NCBI GenBank assembly: GCA_947172415.1 | Contig: OX359191.1 | Coordinates: 806,001-870,000, forward strand | DNA length: 64,000 nucleotides | Direction: 5' to 3' | DNA from: Chondrosia reniformis | Taxonomy: Eukaryota; Porifera; Demospongiae; Chondrillida; Chondrillidae | Part shown: positions 22,915-36,600 of the stretch, in pieces | Layout of the letters: each line of letters opens with the position of its first letter | Numbering within the stretch: the stretch's first letter is position 1 | Notes under the pieces: generated by a model | What the model was told of the DNA's origin: nothing | Databases searched by the model: none | What the model saw: only the letters and a program-made list of their open reading frames with translations | Program-made: the position numbers and the translations under genes

Positions 22915-24624
22915 ATGGCCGTAGACCTGGGACTAGAACGGAACTTGGCGTACATGAACTACCGAAAAAGGTTAGTTTCTGTATTAGTGAGGAAAAGGTA
23001 TTAGCGTAGACAGAAAAGTTGAGTTTACAGGTCAGAAATAGCGATATGGTAAATGGGGTAATGTCTCAGAGACATTATTACTTTGACAGTGACTTCTCTT
23101 CTCTACAGGGATAACGCCGCCCAGCGGCCCACGCTTATTATAGCGAGCACATCAACAGCATCAAAGTGGGTGAATTTACCTGAACACATTCGCAGAGATA
23201 AAACTTACTGGACACTTCACCACCGTGACTTTGAGGATGCATTGAAAGAACCAGACCAGCGATATTGCGACCTCAATACCCTTTGTTCAGGTGCTGAGGT
23301 CCCTTTGACAGGTAAAGATGATGAAGATGCGTCTCGTTTCATTGAACTCTGCACTGGTTCACGTGAATGCACTCCTCATTCTGGCGAAAGTGTTGAAGAG
23401 TGGGAGGATTTGCCAGATTCTCTTTGCCCGACAAATGAAAGACCTGATGTATGGATCTCAGAGGGAAGCAATGTTGTCATACTCGTTGCTGAAGTCCACT
23501 CAGGAGAAGGAGCTGAAGGATATAGAAGTACGTTAAATAAAGAGGTCATTGGACTTATGACACAGCTGCGTATGCTGCGATACCAATACAACATTAATCA
23601 AGTGGTTGGGTTTGTACTTCCTAATAGTAGTGAGCCCTTTTTTGTCACAAAGGTGACAGTGCGGTTTGAGGCACTCCACTTTCACTATACATTTGAAAGG
23701 ATACCATCTTTGGAAGCTGTGGAAGCAAGTATTAGGGCTGGGTATCAAGCCAACAAGGATGCTATTGGTCGACTTAGACCCTCTCTCAATTCTGGTGATA
23801 TTGTTGCATATCCCATCAAACTAACAGGTTCAGAGTGTGATGATCTTAGGAGAGAATTTAAGCTTGAGGAAAGAGTCGAATTAGAACAACTCCAATCCTG
23901 GAACTCCTTCATCTTGCAAGCTAATGGAAAAGTCTACAAATTTAGCCTTAATCCTGCCCTTTATTACAGAATTGGTAATATTACCGCTACTATAAAGACA
24001 GCAGTACAATATCAGGAACAACGAGATCGTCTGCTATTGCATGAAGAGAAACTTAGAGTTTTCAACCTCGCTATTTCATTCCTTCAATTTCCCGCAGCAA
24101 TTCCGCCACTCAGTGCTAGTGAGGCCCGAGAGTGTCTTGTACCCTTGTTGAAGAGTACCAAAGAGGCAATTGATCAGCTTCATAGCTTTGATTTTGCACA
24201 CTTGGATATTCGTTTGCCAAACATTTGTTTCAGGAAGAATGATGAAGACAAAGTATTTGCAGTGTTGATTGACTTTGAATGCGTTGAAGAATGTCTAAGT
24301 TCAGAAGGTATTCCAGATTATGATAGCTGTTTGTACCGTCCTTTGTATCCAAAGGATCGTTTGACTATTGAACAGTGTGACTTTATGCAGCTAGGCTGGA
24401 TGGCAGTGTGGATACTCCATTTCGACAATGCGCTTGCTGGCTATGATCCACACAAACTGGATACTGCATGGAAGGATGGTCGTATTCCAATGCGCACCAA
24501 AGAAGACCAATTTTTTTACCAGCTAGTGCGACATGGAGTATTCTCTGACAAGCACCTTGACAGCAGCAGAGTATTTGGAAAAGCCAACCAACATTCCCTT
24601 GAAACAGTACTCGGTATACAATAG
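22915..24624 (+). CDS. K6: kinase-like fusion protein (523 aa)
   Basis: Exon 1 is 22915-22970 (the shorter form without DIE, as in K1) and exon 2 is 23109-24624. The 5' half matches K1 closely (HIRRDKTYWTLHHRDFEDA) but keeps RPDVW. The N-lobe is the NPALYYRIGNITATIK type. The C-terminal third (ECVEECLSSEGIP, WKDGRIPMRTKEDQFFYQL) matches K5 instead. All kinase motifs are present. Confidence 0.85.
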
Positions 24625-24966
24625 GCAGGCAGTCAGTTTGAACTTTACAAATAGAGAACTATTGACTTTATTAAGCTCACGTGAACTCTCTCAAAATTGA
24701 AACAAAGACAACATTATTGTAAATTTGAGTCTCTTTAATAATAAACTGTTTACTATGGGACTTGTTATAATGCCACAAGCACTAGATTATTCCATATTTG
24801 GAGATCAAGGAGCCAGAATCATATATCCATCAAATAACTGCATTGACTTGATTATGCACATGAACTCTCTATTGTAATAATAAACTGTTTACAATTGATT
24901 CAGAATGAAACACAAACATCTTTATATAAAGTAATTTAAAAAATCATGTAAATTTGAGTTTTGAAA

Positions 24967-25480
24967 CTATACGACTACACTGTTTTGTTTCCATAACAAC
25001 AACAGATTGCAGTTGAGATATATATTCTTCTGTAACCTGTAGATCATGCTCCATCTAGTTATAGACAATGAATCAGTAACACCAGTACATGTACTAGTTT
25101 CAATTTCACATGCGTACCTCAGCAAGGTCTTCTGGTGGGGGAATAAGACCCTTCTCTTCTTTAATCCTTTCAAGCAAAGTCCTAAAGAAAGGAAGCATCT
25201 TCAACAAACATATAAACTTTCTAGTCCTATACACACACAATGATGTACTAGCACTGTAACCTATATTGGTATTGCATAGTGGGTGTATAATAGTCAAGCA
25301 TCACAGGTACTGAACACTCAATCACTACAGTACTCACTTTTGTTTAATTTTAGCTTCATAATATTGTTTCAAATAAATCTCGAGTCTGCAAAACCTTATC
25401 CACAACCATATTTTTACACTTTCTGTCAGAAGTGGGGAATTTCCCCTCACAAGTGAGGGAATGGTTTTGGGACGGAAACT
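24967..25480 (-). pseudogene. SFI1-like last exons (short unit after K6)
   Basis: Exon q is 24967-25029, p is 25118-25253, and o is partial from 25338. Each lies 2,980 bp from its equivalent after K5 and is almost identical, including the extra A that shifts exon o. Confidence 0.5.
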
Positions 25481-25892
25481 GTGTAATTCATATACACAGC
25501 TATCCTCAAAAAACGCACAAGTTAAGGACCTCAATCTAGTTTGTACATGTTTGACTTTGCTTCTTTTACGACCAGACAAACCAACTCTAAATTCTAGTCC
25601 ACGGTGTCCGGTCAAGACTGTTGTAATCTATACATTCAAAGATCCAGTCTGCAAAAGTACCATTTAAAACCATACACCATTAGAGGGAGACATTGCGAGA
25701 CATGAGTACTGTCTATAGTCACTTTTCCCACACAACATAAACATCATCCATTTTTCGGTTGATTGCATAATAAGCGATTATATGGAAGGCGAATGAATCC
25801 GATTGTTCCAACACCCGCGTGCACGACTCCGACAATACAGTCGTTCCTCTCTTGGACATTTAGTCTTCGGAGCTATCCTCGGTTGATTTACC
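25481..25892. promoter_or_regulatory. Short-type 5' flank of K7
   Basis: Nearly identical to the K6 flank until about 25826, after which it switches to the version with GACATTGAG in exon 1. Confidence 0.4.
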
Positions 25893-27600
25893 ATGGCCGT
25901 AGACCTAGGACTAGAACGGAACTTGGACATTGAGTACATGAACTACCGAGAAAGGTTAGTTTCTGTTATTAGCTAGTGAGGAAAAGGTGTTAGCGTAGAC
26001 AGAAAAGTGAGTTTACAAGTCAGAAATAGCGATATGGTAAATGGGGTAATGTCTCAGAGACATTATTAATTTAACAGTGACTTCTCTTCTCTACAGGGAT
26101 CACGCCGCCCAGCGGCCCAAGCTTATTATAGCGAGCACATGTACAGAATCAAAGTGGTTGAATTTACCTGAAGACATTCTCAGATATGACGATTACTCTG
26201 GAATGTACTACCGTGACTTTGAGGCTGCATTGAAGGAACCTGACCAGCGATATTGCGACCTCAATACCCTTTGTTCAGGTGCTGAGGTCCCTTTGACAGG
26301 TAAAGATGATGAAGATGCGTCTCGTTTCATTGAACTCTGCACTGGTTCACGTGAATGCACTCCTCATTCTGGCGAAAGTGTTGAAGAGTGGGAGAATTTG
26401 CCAGATTCACTTTGCCCTACAAATGAAAGACCTGATGTATGGATCTCAGAAGGAAGCAATGTTGTCATACTCGTTGCTGAAGTCCACTCGGGAGAAGGAC
26501 CTGAAGGATATAGAAGTACGTTAAATAAAGAGGTCATTGGGCTTATTACACAGCTGCGTATGCTGCGATACCAGTACGACATTAATCAAGTGGTTGGGTT
26601 TGTACTTCCTAAGAGCAGGAAGCCCTTTTTTGTCACAAAGGTGACAGTGCGGTTTGAGGCACTCTGCTTTCACTATACATTTGAAAGGGTACCATCTTTG
26701 GAAGCTGTGCAAGCAAGTATTAGGGCTGGGTATCAAGCCAACAAGGATGCTATTGCTCAACTTCAACCCTCTCTCAATCGTATTCGTGCATATCCCATCA
26801 AACTAACAGATCGAGAGTGTATTCAACTTAGGAGAGAATTTAAGCTTGTGGAAAGAGTCGAATTGAAACAAGTCCAATCCTGGAACTCCTTCATCTTGCA
26901 AGGTAATAATGGAAAAATCTACAAATTTTACCTTAATTCTGCCCTTTATTACAAAATTATCGGTATTACCGCTACTATAAAGACAGCAGTACAATATCAG
27001 GAACAAAGAGATCGTCTGCTATTCCATGAACAGGAACTTCCTGTTTTCAACCTCAGTATTCCATTCCTTCAATTTTCTGCAGCAATTCCACCACTCAGTG
27101 CTAGTGAGGCCCGACAGTGTCTTGTACCCTTGTTGAAGAGTACCAAAGAGGCAATTGATCAGCTTCATAGCTTTGATTATGCACACTTGGATATTCGTTT
27201 GCCAAACATTTGTTTCAGGAAGAATGATGAAGACAAAGTATTTGCAGTGTTGATTGACTTTGAACGCGTTGAAAAATATATAAGGTCGGATAGTATTCCA
27301 GGATACGATAGCTGTTTGTACCATCCTTTGGAGGGTCGCTTTACTCTTAAACAGTGTGACTTTATGCAGCTAGGCTGGATGGCAGTGTGGATACTCCATT
27401 TCGACAATGCACTTGCTGGCTATGATCCACACAAACTGGATACTGCATGGAGGGAAGGTCGTATTCCATTGACCAAAGAAGATCCATTTTTTAACCAGCT
27501 AGTGGAACATGGAGTATTCTCTGATCAGCACCTTAACAGCAGAAGGGTATTCGGTGAAGCCAACCGAAATTCCCTCGAAACAGTACTCGGTATACAATAG
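25893..27600 (+). CDS. K7: kinase-like fusion protein (521 aa)
   Basis: Exon 1 is 25893-25954 and exon 2 is 26097-27600. The 5' half is of the DILRYDDYSGMYYRDFEAA type and the N-lobe of the NSALYYKIIGITATIK type. The activation segment is shortened (CLYHPLEGRFTLKQ, lacking the YPQE residues) and the tail region has LTKEDPFF, two residues shorter than relatives. Catalytic loop and metal site are intact. Confidence 0.85.
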
Positions 27601-30600
27601 GCAGGCAGTCAGTTTGAACTTTACAAATAGATAACTATTAACATTATTAAGCTCATGTGAACTCTCTCAAAATTGAAACAAACACAACATTATTGTAAAT
27701 TTGAGTCTCTCTAATAATAAACTGTTTACTATGGGACTTGTTATAGTACCGCAAGCACTAGATTATTCCATATTTGGAGATCAATGAGCCAGAATCCTTT
27801 AAATATCCATCAAATAACTATATATATATATATATATATATTGACTTGATTAAGCACACATTAACTCTCTACTGTAATAATAAACTGTTTACAATTGATT
27901 CAAAATTGAAACACAAACATCTTTATCTAAAGTAATTTAAAAAATCATGTAAATTTGAGTTTTGAAACTATATATATGACTACACTGTTTAGTTTCCATA
28001 ACAACAATAGATTGTAGTTGAGATATATATTCTTCTGTAACCTGTAGATTATGCTCCATCTAGTTAAAGACAATGAATCAGTAACACCAGTACATGTACT
28101 AGTTTCAATTTCACATACGTACCTCAGCAAGGTCTTCTGGTGGAGGAATAAGACTCTTCTCTTCTTTAATCTTTTCAAGCAAAGTCCTTAAGAATGGAAG
28201 CATCTTCAACAAACATACAAACTTTCTAGTCCTATACACACACAATGATGTACTAGCACTGTAACCTATATTGGTATTGCATAGTGGGTGTATAATAGTC
28301 AAGCATCACAGGTACTGAACACTCAATCACTACAGTACTCACTTTTGTTTAATTTTAGCTTCATAATATTGTTTTAATAAATCTCGAGTCTGCAAAACCT
28401 TATCCACAATCATACTTTTACACTTTCTGTCAGAAGTGGGGAATTTCCCCTCACAAGTGAGAGAATGGTTTTGGGAAGGAGACTGTGTAAGCTCCTCTTT
28501 TAACCTCACTGATTTTACTGACAAGTTCAAATCATCCCTTGATGACATGTGTGGTTGGGCACCTTTAAATTCAGTCTCCATTGTTGGTTGAGGATGCTCA
28601 TGATAATCTTTTGGGTCAGCGTAAGATAGCGAGAGCTTGGGATGCATGGATGTGATTCTCACTGGTGGTGATGATAAAGTGTAGTTACTCTTAGGCTTAA
28701 TTAATTCAAGGAAATCAGGGATTTTGGGAGAAGGACGATTAAGGAGATTGCCAATGTCAAGATTGCTTGACAGTTCCAGAGTGCCAGGAGATTGTGATTC
28801 TAAAACTGAAGACCGACCACTGGATGTGTCACTTCAACTTCAAGTATTATACCATTGTCATAAAATGTGGTTACCTCTAGTAGTTGGGTTGATGGGCCTC
28901 ACATGACTGTCACATGACCTAGCTTTTGCCCATTTCCTCCAGTGCTGGACACAATTTTTGATTAATCTACTTTTTCTCTATAACAGCATGAACCATTTTA
29001 AATATATTCCTATGTCAATCTACATACATCTACTGTATATACATCTTTAGTATATCGCTAGCCATTCATAATATTAACACATTCATTTTACCACAATACT
29101 CCTGGCAGACACAGTTTATGATAGAAGTGGTTAAATTGGCAAACCTGAAATGTCTCATACAGCAAGTCTTGGTCATTTCTCAGGCATACATCATTGTAAT
29201 ATTACAATGAAAATAATCTGTATTCAAATACTGAAGTTGCAAGTCAGATGACAATAGTACATTAATTTTATTGGACAGATCATCAGATTACCAATATGAA
29301 TATTAAAATGAAGTCAACTCTGTAATGTGATGGCTAAGTAGCTGGTACAGCAGTACCTCCATCCATGTCATCACTCCAATCTTGACCAGTCTGTGCCTGT
29401 AGCCCTCTAAGGCCACATCATAGCAAGCCTTCTTCCTTCTCTTGTCTCTTGTATACACCATCCAGCCATACAAACACTACATGCAGGAAATCACATGCTG
29501 AATTGAGCGACCATCACTGCTACAGTATGAAGGGTCTAAGGATTTAAAGAATTTCCAGAAAGACTTCCAGCGTCACTGATGAAGGGTGGTATTCCCCAAA
29601 AATAGCTACAGCTGTCTGTCCCAGTGCTAGGTTTAGTTCCCACTGGGCATTTACTGTAGTATTTAGGAAATTGTGTTTTAGATTATACTTTTAGAGTTTA
29701 GCTAGATGAAGTGTAAGTGTACGGACATTTGTATTACATGATATATACACTGGACTTCTAGTTAGAGGTTAATCTTATTCGCCTGAACCAAAGACACTTT
29801 TGCATAAGAACCTACATACATGGAGAGGTCACACCTTCTTAATTCCTGTTTCAAGTGTTTAATTTAATTTACGATAAGTGTCCAATAGTGTGTTAAAAGT
29901 GATTGTCTCAATATAGTATATTCACCTTCTTATGTAGCTGAAGATGGCGATATTCAGAGAAGGCATTTAAGGCTTTTCTTTTCAAACACTTGATGTAGTG
30001 TTTATCAGCCAAATTGAGCTTGAATCTCTCTACAGTAATTTCTCTAGTATGATCCTGCCAGCCTCTAAATGCTCTCTGCAGTGTGCCTAAAGACAATGTA
30101 TACTGCAGTTCATAATAAACTTACCCTACCTATCTATATACAGTAAGCACACGTGGACATTAATAGCAAGCTTGCCTGTAGAGTTGTAAATTCATGTACT
30201 GTACATTTGTATTAATTACAATGTCATTGCATGTGTAGAAAATGTTTAAGAAGAAAAAAATGTGTGTGAAATAAGCTCACCTACTATCAATAACATATGT
30301 ATCTGTGTTAATTGCTATACCATCACATGGATACACAGTAATAAGCGAAATGATATATATGTACATACATGTAGTTCTTGAAGTCATTATGATAATGACG
30401 GTTCTGAATATTTACACCTGTGTTTGTCAACAGTGATATTCCTAACTATAATTAGGCCCTTTAAGCTTATCTTATATCTTAAATCATCATGACTACAGTT
30501 TTAAATGTGGTAACATCTAATCTTAGGTAGGTGTAGGTACCTTGGGACAGGATAGCTGTAACCTCACAACACTTATTCTCTTCTTTGTGCTTCTCTTCCA

Positions 30601-31813
30601 GTGAACAAACGTACTGCCTTCTCCAAATAATGAAGCACTTTAAGAATTAAAAGCAAGTAAGTAAACAGGTTAAATACGTACCTATCATAGCAACCTTCAC
30701 TTAATATATGGATAGAGTTACTCCTAATATGCATATACATACAGTTAATAGCAGCCTTCACTTAAAGTTTACTGTTACTATACAGTTGATATGGGTGTAG
30801 CTTTCTCAGCTGATGTTCACGGAACACGTTTCCTGCATGCTCTTCTCTAGCCTTACACTGCTTGATAAGTTCAACATTTTCTTTCCACATCAGTAAGGCA
30901 GACCTGTTGACACAAACACTAAAGCTCACATTCAGCTCCAACACATTCATATACCAATACATGATTTATAATCATGTACCATAAACATGGTCATTTTATT
31001 CTATAGATATTTGTGCATATTTTCCTCTCCAATTTCATACACACCCTGTGAGTCTCCCCCAATAGACCCTTCTGGCTTCATTTAAAATGGCCTCCTCTTG
31101 TAGGATAATATTGTGTAATGCCTATATGTATAAAAGTAGAGCAGTGAAGGACTACTGTACACACAGTATATGTATGTAACTAGATACTGGTGTACCTTCC
31201 ACGTATTGAAAACACTTTTCTGTAGAGAAGCAACACGCAAACGAATAGCAAGGGATGTGGAAGACATCTTGTCTCTTCTATGAGAGATGTACTACACAGA
31301 TAAATATGTAGAAAAGCTAACACAGTGATAAACCATATTAAAATATTAGCATACATAATACACATACGTGTGAGTCATTCCATTTTGATTAATACTGTTA
31401 CAGCCTGTAATGTACTACTTTGTATGTAAACTATAGTATACCTTCATCCAGCCACTCCATGCTTGGGACAACAAATGTTTCTTGTACATCAACACTGACT
31501 CTTCTTCCTTCAGTCTTCTGTGATGATAGAAATGCACTTCACATGCAGAACATGTAATTATCTATTATTCAGTATCAGTGTTGGTCTATAGATTAGTTAG
31601 CCCAGTATCACCTTACACTCACCGCAGTCTGACCAATGTCCAGTGTGACCTCCATTTTAAGAAGGCTCTAGCCAAAACAGAGGTGTTAACTCTTCCAGCT
31701 ACTCGAGACTATAAAGACACAATATTCACATTACTTTACAATAAGGTAATGTACAGTGATATACTCCGGTATTGTGTATGACTAAAAAACACAGTAACTA
31801 CGTAGCAATATTC

Positions 31814-31879
31814 ACCATGGCAACAAACATAACCATGGCAACAAACATAACCATGGCAACAAACATAACCATGGCAACA
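31814..31879. repeat. 18-bp tandem repeat, about 3.7 units
   Basis: The unit CCATGGCAACAAACATAA repeats just 3' of SFI1-like exon d on the minus strand, so it is intronic. Confidence 0.8.
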
Positions 31880-32035
31880 TGCTTCATACTACTCACCTCA
31901 AACAGTTTTAGTTTCTTAGTTGTTCTCATGTGATGTAGCCATTGCGTGAGTGTTCTCCTCAAAACTGCTTCATTGTCATACATAACAGCCTGTATGGCAG
32001 CATTAGGTCATAAGTGTACTCAGAGAAGAGATACG

Positions 32036-32607
32036 TATTGGAGTAGTATCTGGGTACTGACCATACACACTACTACATATTGGAGTAGTATCTGGGTACT
32101 GACCATACACACTACTACATATTGGAGTAGTATCTGGGTACTGACCATACACACTACTACATATTGGAGTAGTATCTGGGTACTGACCATACACACTACT
32201 ACATATTGGAGTAGTATCTGGGTACTGACCATACACACTACTACATATTGGAGTAGTATCTGGGTACTGACCATACACACTACTACATATTGGAGTAGTA
32301 TCTGGGTACTGACCATACACACTACTACCTATTGGAGTAGTATCTGGGTACTGACTATACACACTACTACATATTGGAGTAGTATCTGGGTACTGACTAT
32401 ACACACTACTACATATTGGAGTAGTATCTGGGTACTGACTATACACACTACTACATATTGGAGTAGTATCTGGGTACTGACTATACACACTACTACGTAT
32501 TGGAGTAGTATCTGGGTACTGACTATACACACTACTACGTATTGGAGTAGTATCTGGGTACTGACTATACACACTACTACATATTGGAGTAGTATCTGGG
32601 TACTGAC
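32036..32607. repeat. 42-bp minisatellite, about 13.6 units
   Basis: The unit TATTGGAGTAGTATCTGGGT... (ending ACACTACTACA) repeats with a block-wise C/T change (GACCATACAC in the left half, GACTATACAC in the right half), showing the array grew by duplicating sub-arrays. The unit is 14 codons long, so several frames on both strands are open; I read it as intronic satellite between SFI1-like exons c and d. Confidence 0.9.
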
Positions 32608-33384
32608 AAACAAACGAGTGCATTACCAGATGTACACACACTTTACACATGTACCACATACTGCAGATATATATTACTTGTATGTATGTTCAGTATATTA
32701 AACAATACACAGTATATATATTATACACATATATACTGTATACTGTATATGTATGTCAAAATGTGCAGTACAGTGTACATAAGGAATCCTTCTAACTGTG
32801 CCAAATATCTTTTAAGTGATTCATCTTAAGATTTTGGAGTGTCTAGAGACGTAGTTGGCCTTTCTTCTCAGCAGACATTTTGACCCTGAGGGTCTTATTC
32901 AGCGACTCTTATACATAATTTATTATACATTGTATAAACTCAATGCGTTCATTGGAGCTACACACACTATAAATTTGACACATAAATACGTACAACAATT
33001 TACATAGAACTGCTACCAATTTGATACCAAATGCTGGCCTTTTCCCTTTGATCCTTTCTAAAGTTGTTCAGACTAACAACTAAAGAACTTCAGTTAGGGA
33101 AATCATATAGTTACACTAACAGACCAATAACATAATATTATTAGCTGAAATATTTGGTAACTGTAAAATGTTAACAAGATGCAATAAACAAATGAGCTAG
33201 TGCATTATCAAACGTATGCACATTGTACACATGTACCACATACTGTACATACGTATATATTACTTGTATGTATGTACAGTATATTAAATTATAGTTGCTC
33301 AGTCAGTACAGCTTAGTTCCCTATAGGCTTTTTTACAAAGTAGGCATAGCATGTAGGAAATGGTGTATTAGATTTTTCAAATAC
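32608..33384. other. SFI1-like intron, no supported gene
   Basis: TA-rich non-coding DNA. A segment around 32590-32700 (ACGAGTGCATTACCAGATG...ACACATGTACCACATACTG) is repeated in diverged form at about 33195-33290, flanking the stretch. One exon needed to bring c and d into phase may be hidden here; I could not find it. Confidence 0.35.
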
Positions 33385-34460
33385 GTAGATGTGGTGTGGA
33401 TACAATATTTCCATCTCATAAAGATCCTCCTCTTCCGTGATCTGCTCCCTCTGTCTATCATCTCCTGCCTGTGTTGTCTCAGCTCAGCCGCTCTCTCTGA
33501 TAGTGCTCACAGGAATGAGCTGTGGAGGACAGAGTGACAACATGTAGAAGAAAGAAGACACTAAAACAATAGAATGACTTTCATGTCATTTCATATCTCC
33601 ACCCTGGTGGAATGCTGATAGGAAGTCATAATTAAAAATGATAATGGCCGCTCAGTCACTTGGTCACAGTCATATTTTGACCTATGTTACGAACGAATAA
33701 GAGAAAACAAAATAAATGAGCAGTCATTTTCCTTTCTTATTATTACTTCCTGTCAGTATTCCGCTATTCTGTATTCCATGTTTTAAAGGCATCCCCTTTT
33801 AGGCCATGCATTGTCTATTCATAAACATGTTTTCATGACATAGCACATCCATATATGTTCACCCTGTAGTTGTGCACCCCCCTATTCAAGCTATGAAGGT
33901 CCATGAGACCGAAAGGTTCTCTTTATTATTAATTGCCATTGATAAGCTCAAGAACTTTGACACTATACTTGATTTGACAATGAACCTCTAGATATAAAAC
34001 AATAGAAGTTAACAATTATATATACCAGTAATGTAGAAAAGATACAATATGGCTCCATTTACAATTAGTATCTTTGATAACATTAGCAAATTATAACGTA
34101 TAAACTTGATTATGCAATAATAATGATATACATACATATATGAACCATTAATACATAATTGCACCTTCCCACCTTTAAGTATGTGACTTTCTCTCCTCTG
34201 TTCCAAAAAGACTCTCCATCCCTCAAAACACAGCGCAATCCTTCTTTTGTTACAAAACTGTACTGCAGCTGATGATAGCTTCTTCTCTTCAACCACAACT
34301 GAATATCTTCCCTCCCACACAATCCAGTACTAACAACAACATAACAATTTTATTGGTCAGAAGATCACATGACTGAAGATAAGTAACTCTCTAGTACCCG
34401 CTTAAGCAGCTGCTTGCTATAGGAGAATGTTGCAATCTCTTCACCGTACTTCTCTTGCTG

Positions 34461-34919
34461 CTGGTTGGTGGGTGTATAATAGTTAAGCATCATATATACT
34501 GAATACTAATTCAGTGGAGCACTCACTATTAACTTAAAAACCTGATTTAATAAATGTAGAGTCTGCAAAACCTTAACCAATGAATGGTTCTGGGAAGGAG
34601 ACTGTGTAAAGTACCTTCAAAAGTATTAACCTCAATCTAGTTTGCACATGTAATTTAATTCTATTCCACGGTGTCCGGTCAGGACTGTTGCAATATATAG
34701 CATTTATAGTTTCCTAAACCATTCGACATGAGTACTGTCTTCTGCACATTCCTACACTAATGATCATCCATTTTTCGGTAGATTGCGAAATAACTCGAAT
34801 GAACGAATCCGATTGGTCCAATCATACATGGGTCCAGCACGACTCCGAGGCACTGTGGTCGCTCCTCATTCGTCGCCTCACATCTTTCCTGCAAACTTTC
34901 TCGCTTTCTCTCTTCTACC
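34461..34919. promoter_or_regulatory. Third-type 5' flank of K8
   Basis: Almost identical to 19492-19950 upstream of K5, including the decayed SFI1-like exon o at its start. Confidence 0.45.
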
Positions 34920-36600
34920 ATGGCCGTGGCTATAGACCGCCGACCGTACATGACGTACCGAAAAAGGTTAGTTTCTGTTATTAATGAGGAATCTGTGACT
35001 AGGTATTAGCATCGACAGAAAAGTGAGTTTACAAGTCAGAAATAGCGATAAGGCAAATGGGGTAATGTCTCGGAGACATTATTACTTTGACAGTGACTTC
35101 TCTCTTCTCTACAGGGATAACGCTGCCCAGCCCAAGCTAACAAGCGCGTCAACAGCATCAAAGTGTTTGAAGTTCCCTACATATATTCGCAAAGATAAAA
35201 ATTACCCTGAAATGCACCGCGACTTTGAGGCTGCATTGAAAGACCAAAACAATCGATATTGCAATCTCAATGCACTTTGTGAAAGAGCTGGGGTCCCTTT
35301 GACAAGAAAGGTTGAGGAAGATGCGTCTTCTTTCATTAAACACTGCACTGATTCACGTGATAGTACTCATTCTGATGAATGTGTTGACAAATGGACGGAG
35401 TTGACAGATTTATTTTGCACTACAAAACAAAAACCTGATGTATGGATCTCAGAGAAGGACGTTGTCATACTCGTTGCTGAAGTCCACTCGGGAGAAGGCC
35501 CTGAAGGATATAGAAGTACGTTAAATAAAGAGGTCATTGGGCTTATGACACAGCTGCGTATGCTGCGATACCAGTACGACATTAATCAAGTGGTTGGGTT
35601 TATACTTCCTAAGAGAAGTGAGCGCTTTTTTGTCACAAAGGTGACAGTGCGGTTTAAGGCACTCCGCTTTCACTATACATTTGAAAGGATATCATCTTTG
35701 GAAGCAGTGGAAGCAAGTATTAGGGCTGGGTATCAAGCCAACAAGGATGCTATTGGTCAACTTAGACCCTCTCTCAGTGCCGATGATATTCTTGCATATC
35801 CCATCAAACTAACAGATCCAGATTGTGATGATCTTAGGAAAGAATTTAAGCTTAAGGAAAGAGTCGAATTGGAACAACTCCAATCCTGGAACTCCTTCAT
35901 CTTGCAAGGTAATAATGGAAAAGTCTACAAATTCCACCTTAATGAGAAAAGTTATTCAGATACTAATTCATTCACCCTTACCATCAAAAGCAAAGCAAAG
36001 CAACACAAACAAAGAGATCGTCTGCTATTGCATGAAGAGGAACTTACTGTTTTCAACCTCAGTATTCCATTCCTTCAATTTCCCGCAGCAATTCCACCAC
36101 TCAGTGCTAGTGAGGCCCGAGAATGTCTTGTACCCTTGTTGAAGAGTACCAAGGAGGCAATTGATCAGCTTCATAGCTTTGATTTTGCACACTTGGATAT
36201 TCGCTTGCCAAACATTTGTTTTAAGAATAAGGGAGGAGAAGTATTTGCAGTATTGATTGACTTTGAACGCATTCAAAAAAATCTAAGTTCAGAAGATATT
36301 CCAGATTACGATAGCTGTTTGTACCGTGATGATGGTTTGACTATTGAACAGTGTGACTTTAGGCAGCTAGGCTGGATGGCAGTGTGGATACTCCATTTCG
36401 ACAATGCACTTGCTGGCTATGATCCACACAAACTGGATACTGCATGGAAGGATGGTCGTATTCCAATGCGCACCAAAGAAGACCAATTTTTTTACCAGCT
36501 AGTGCAACATGGAGTATTCTCTGACATTGACAGCAGCGGAGTATTCGGAGAAGCCAACCAACATTCCCTTGAAACAGTATACAAACTCCGTATACAATAG
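34920..36600 (+). CDS. K8: divergent kinase-like fusion protein (510 aa)
   Basis: Exon 1 is 34920-34966 (MAVAIDRRPYMTYRK) and exon 2 is 35115-36600. It is the only open member of the K5/K8 5' subtype (KPDVWISEKD, RKVEEDASSFIKHC). The N-lobe is the NEKSYSDTNSF type with KSKAKQHKQ. The activation segment is the shortest in the array (CLYRDDGLTIEQ). Alpha-F reads CDFRQLGW (Met to Arg). The C-terminus has an extra insertion (ETVYKLRIQ). HLDIRLPN and LIDFE are intact. Confidence 0.85.

Larger units (their letters stand above)
27945..34460 (-). pseudogene. SFI1-like Trp-repeat gene, long copy 2 (decaying)
   Basis: Minus-strand exons in transcription order: a 34398-34460, b 34173-34329, c about 33385-33505 (ELRQHRQEM, IFMRWK; 3' border uncertain), d 31897-31989 (TLTQWLHHMR), d2 31623-31708 (ARAFLKWRSHW), e 31442-31517, f 31196-31291, f2 31045-31121, g 30801-30903, h 30568-30637, i 29926-30086, j truncated (to 29845), l 29357-29476, m 29145-29201, n 28875-28977, o 28343-28805, p 28123-28258, q 27945-28034. 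It keeps exons c-d2 that copy 1 lost. Defects: exon g donor GTACAC is now CTACAC, exon m acceptor TAG is now TAA, and about 300 bp covering the end of j and all of k are deleted. Exon q reads on past the usual stop. Function otherwise as suggested for copy 1. Confidence 0.55.

Noticed and set aside
31578..31781. Plus-strand frame of 67 codons
   Set aside because: It is antisense to SFI1-like exon d2, which has clear splice sites and matching phases on the minus strand.
31946..32701. Long repetitive open frames on both strands (218-251 codons)
   Set aside because: They are produced by a 42-bp repeat with no stop in several frames; no splice or start context supports coding, and the region lies between SFI1-like exons.
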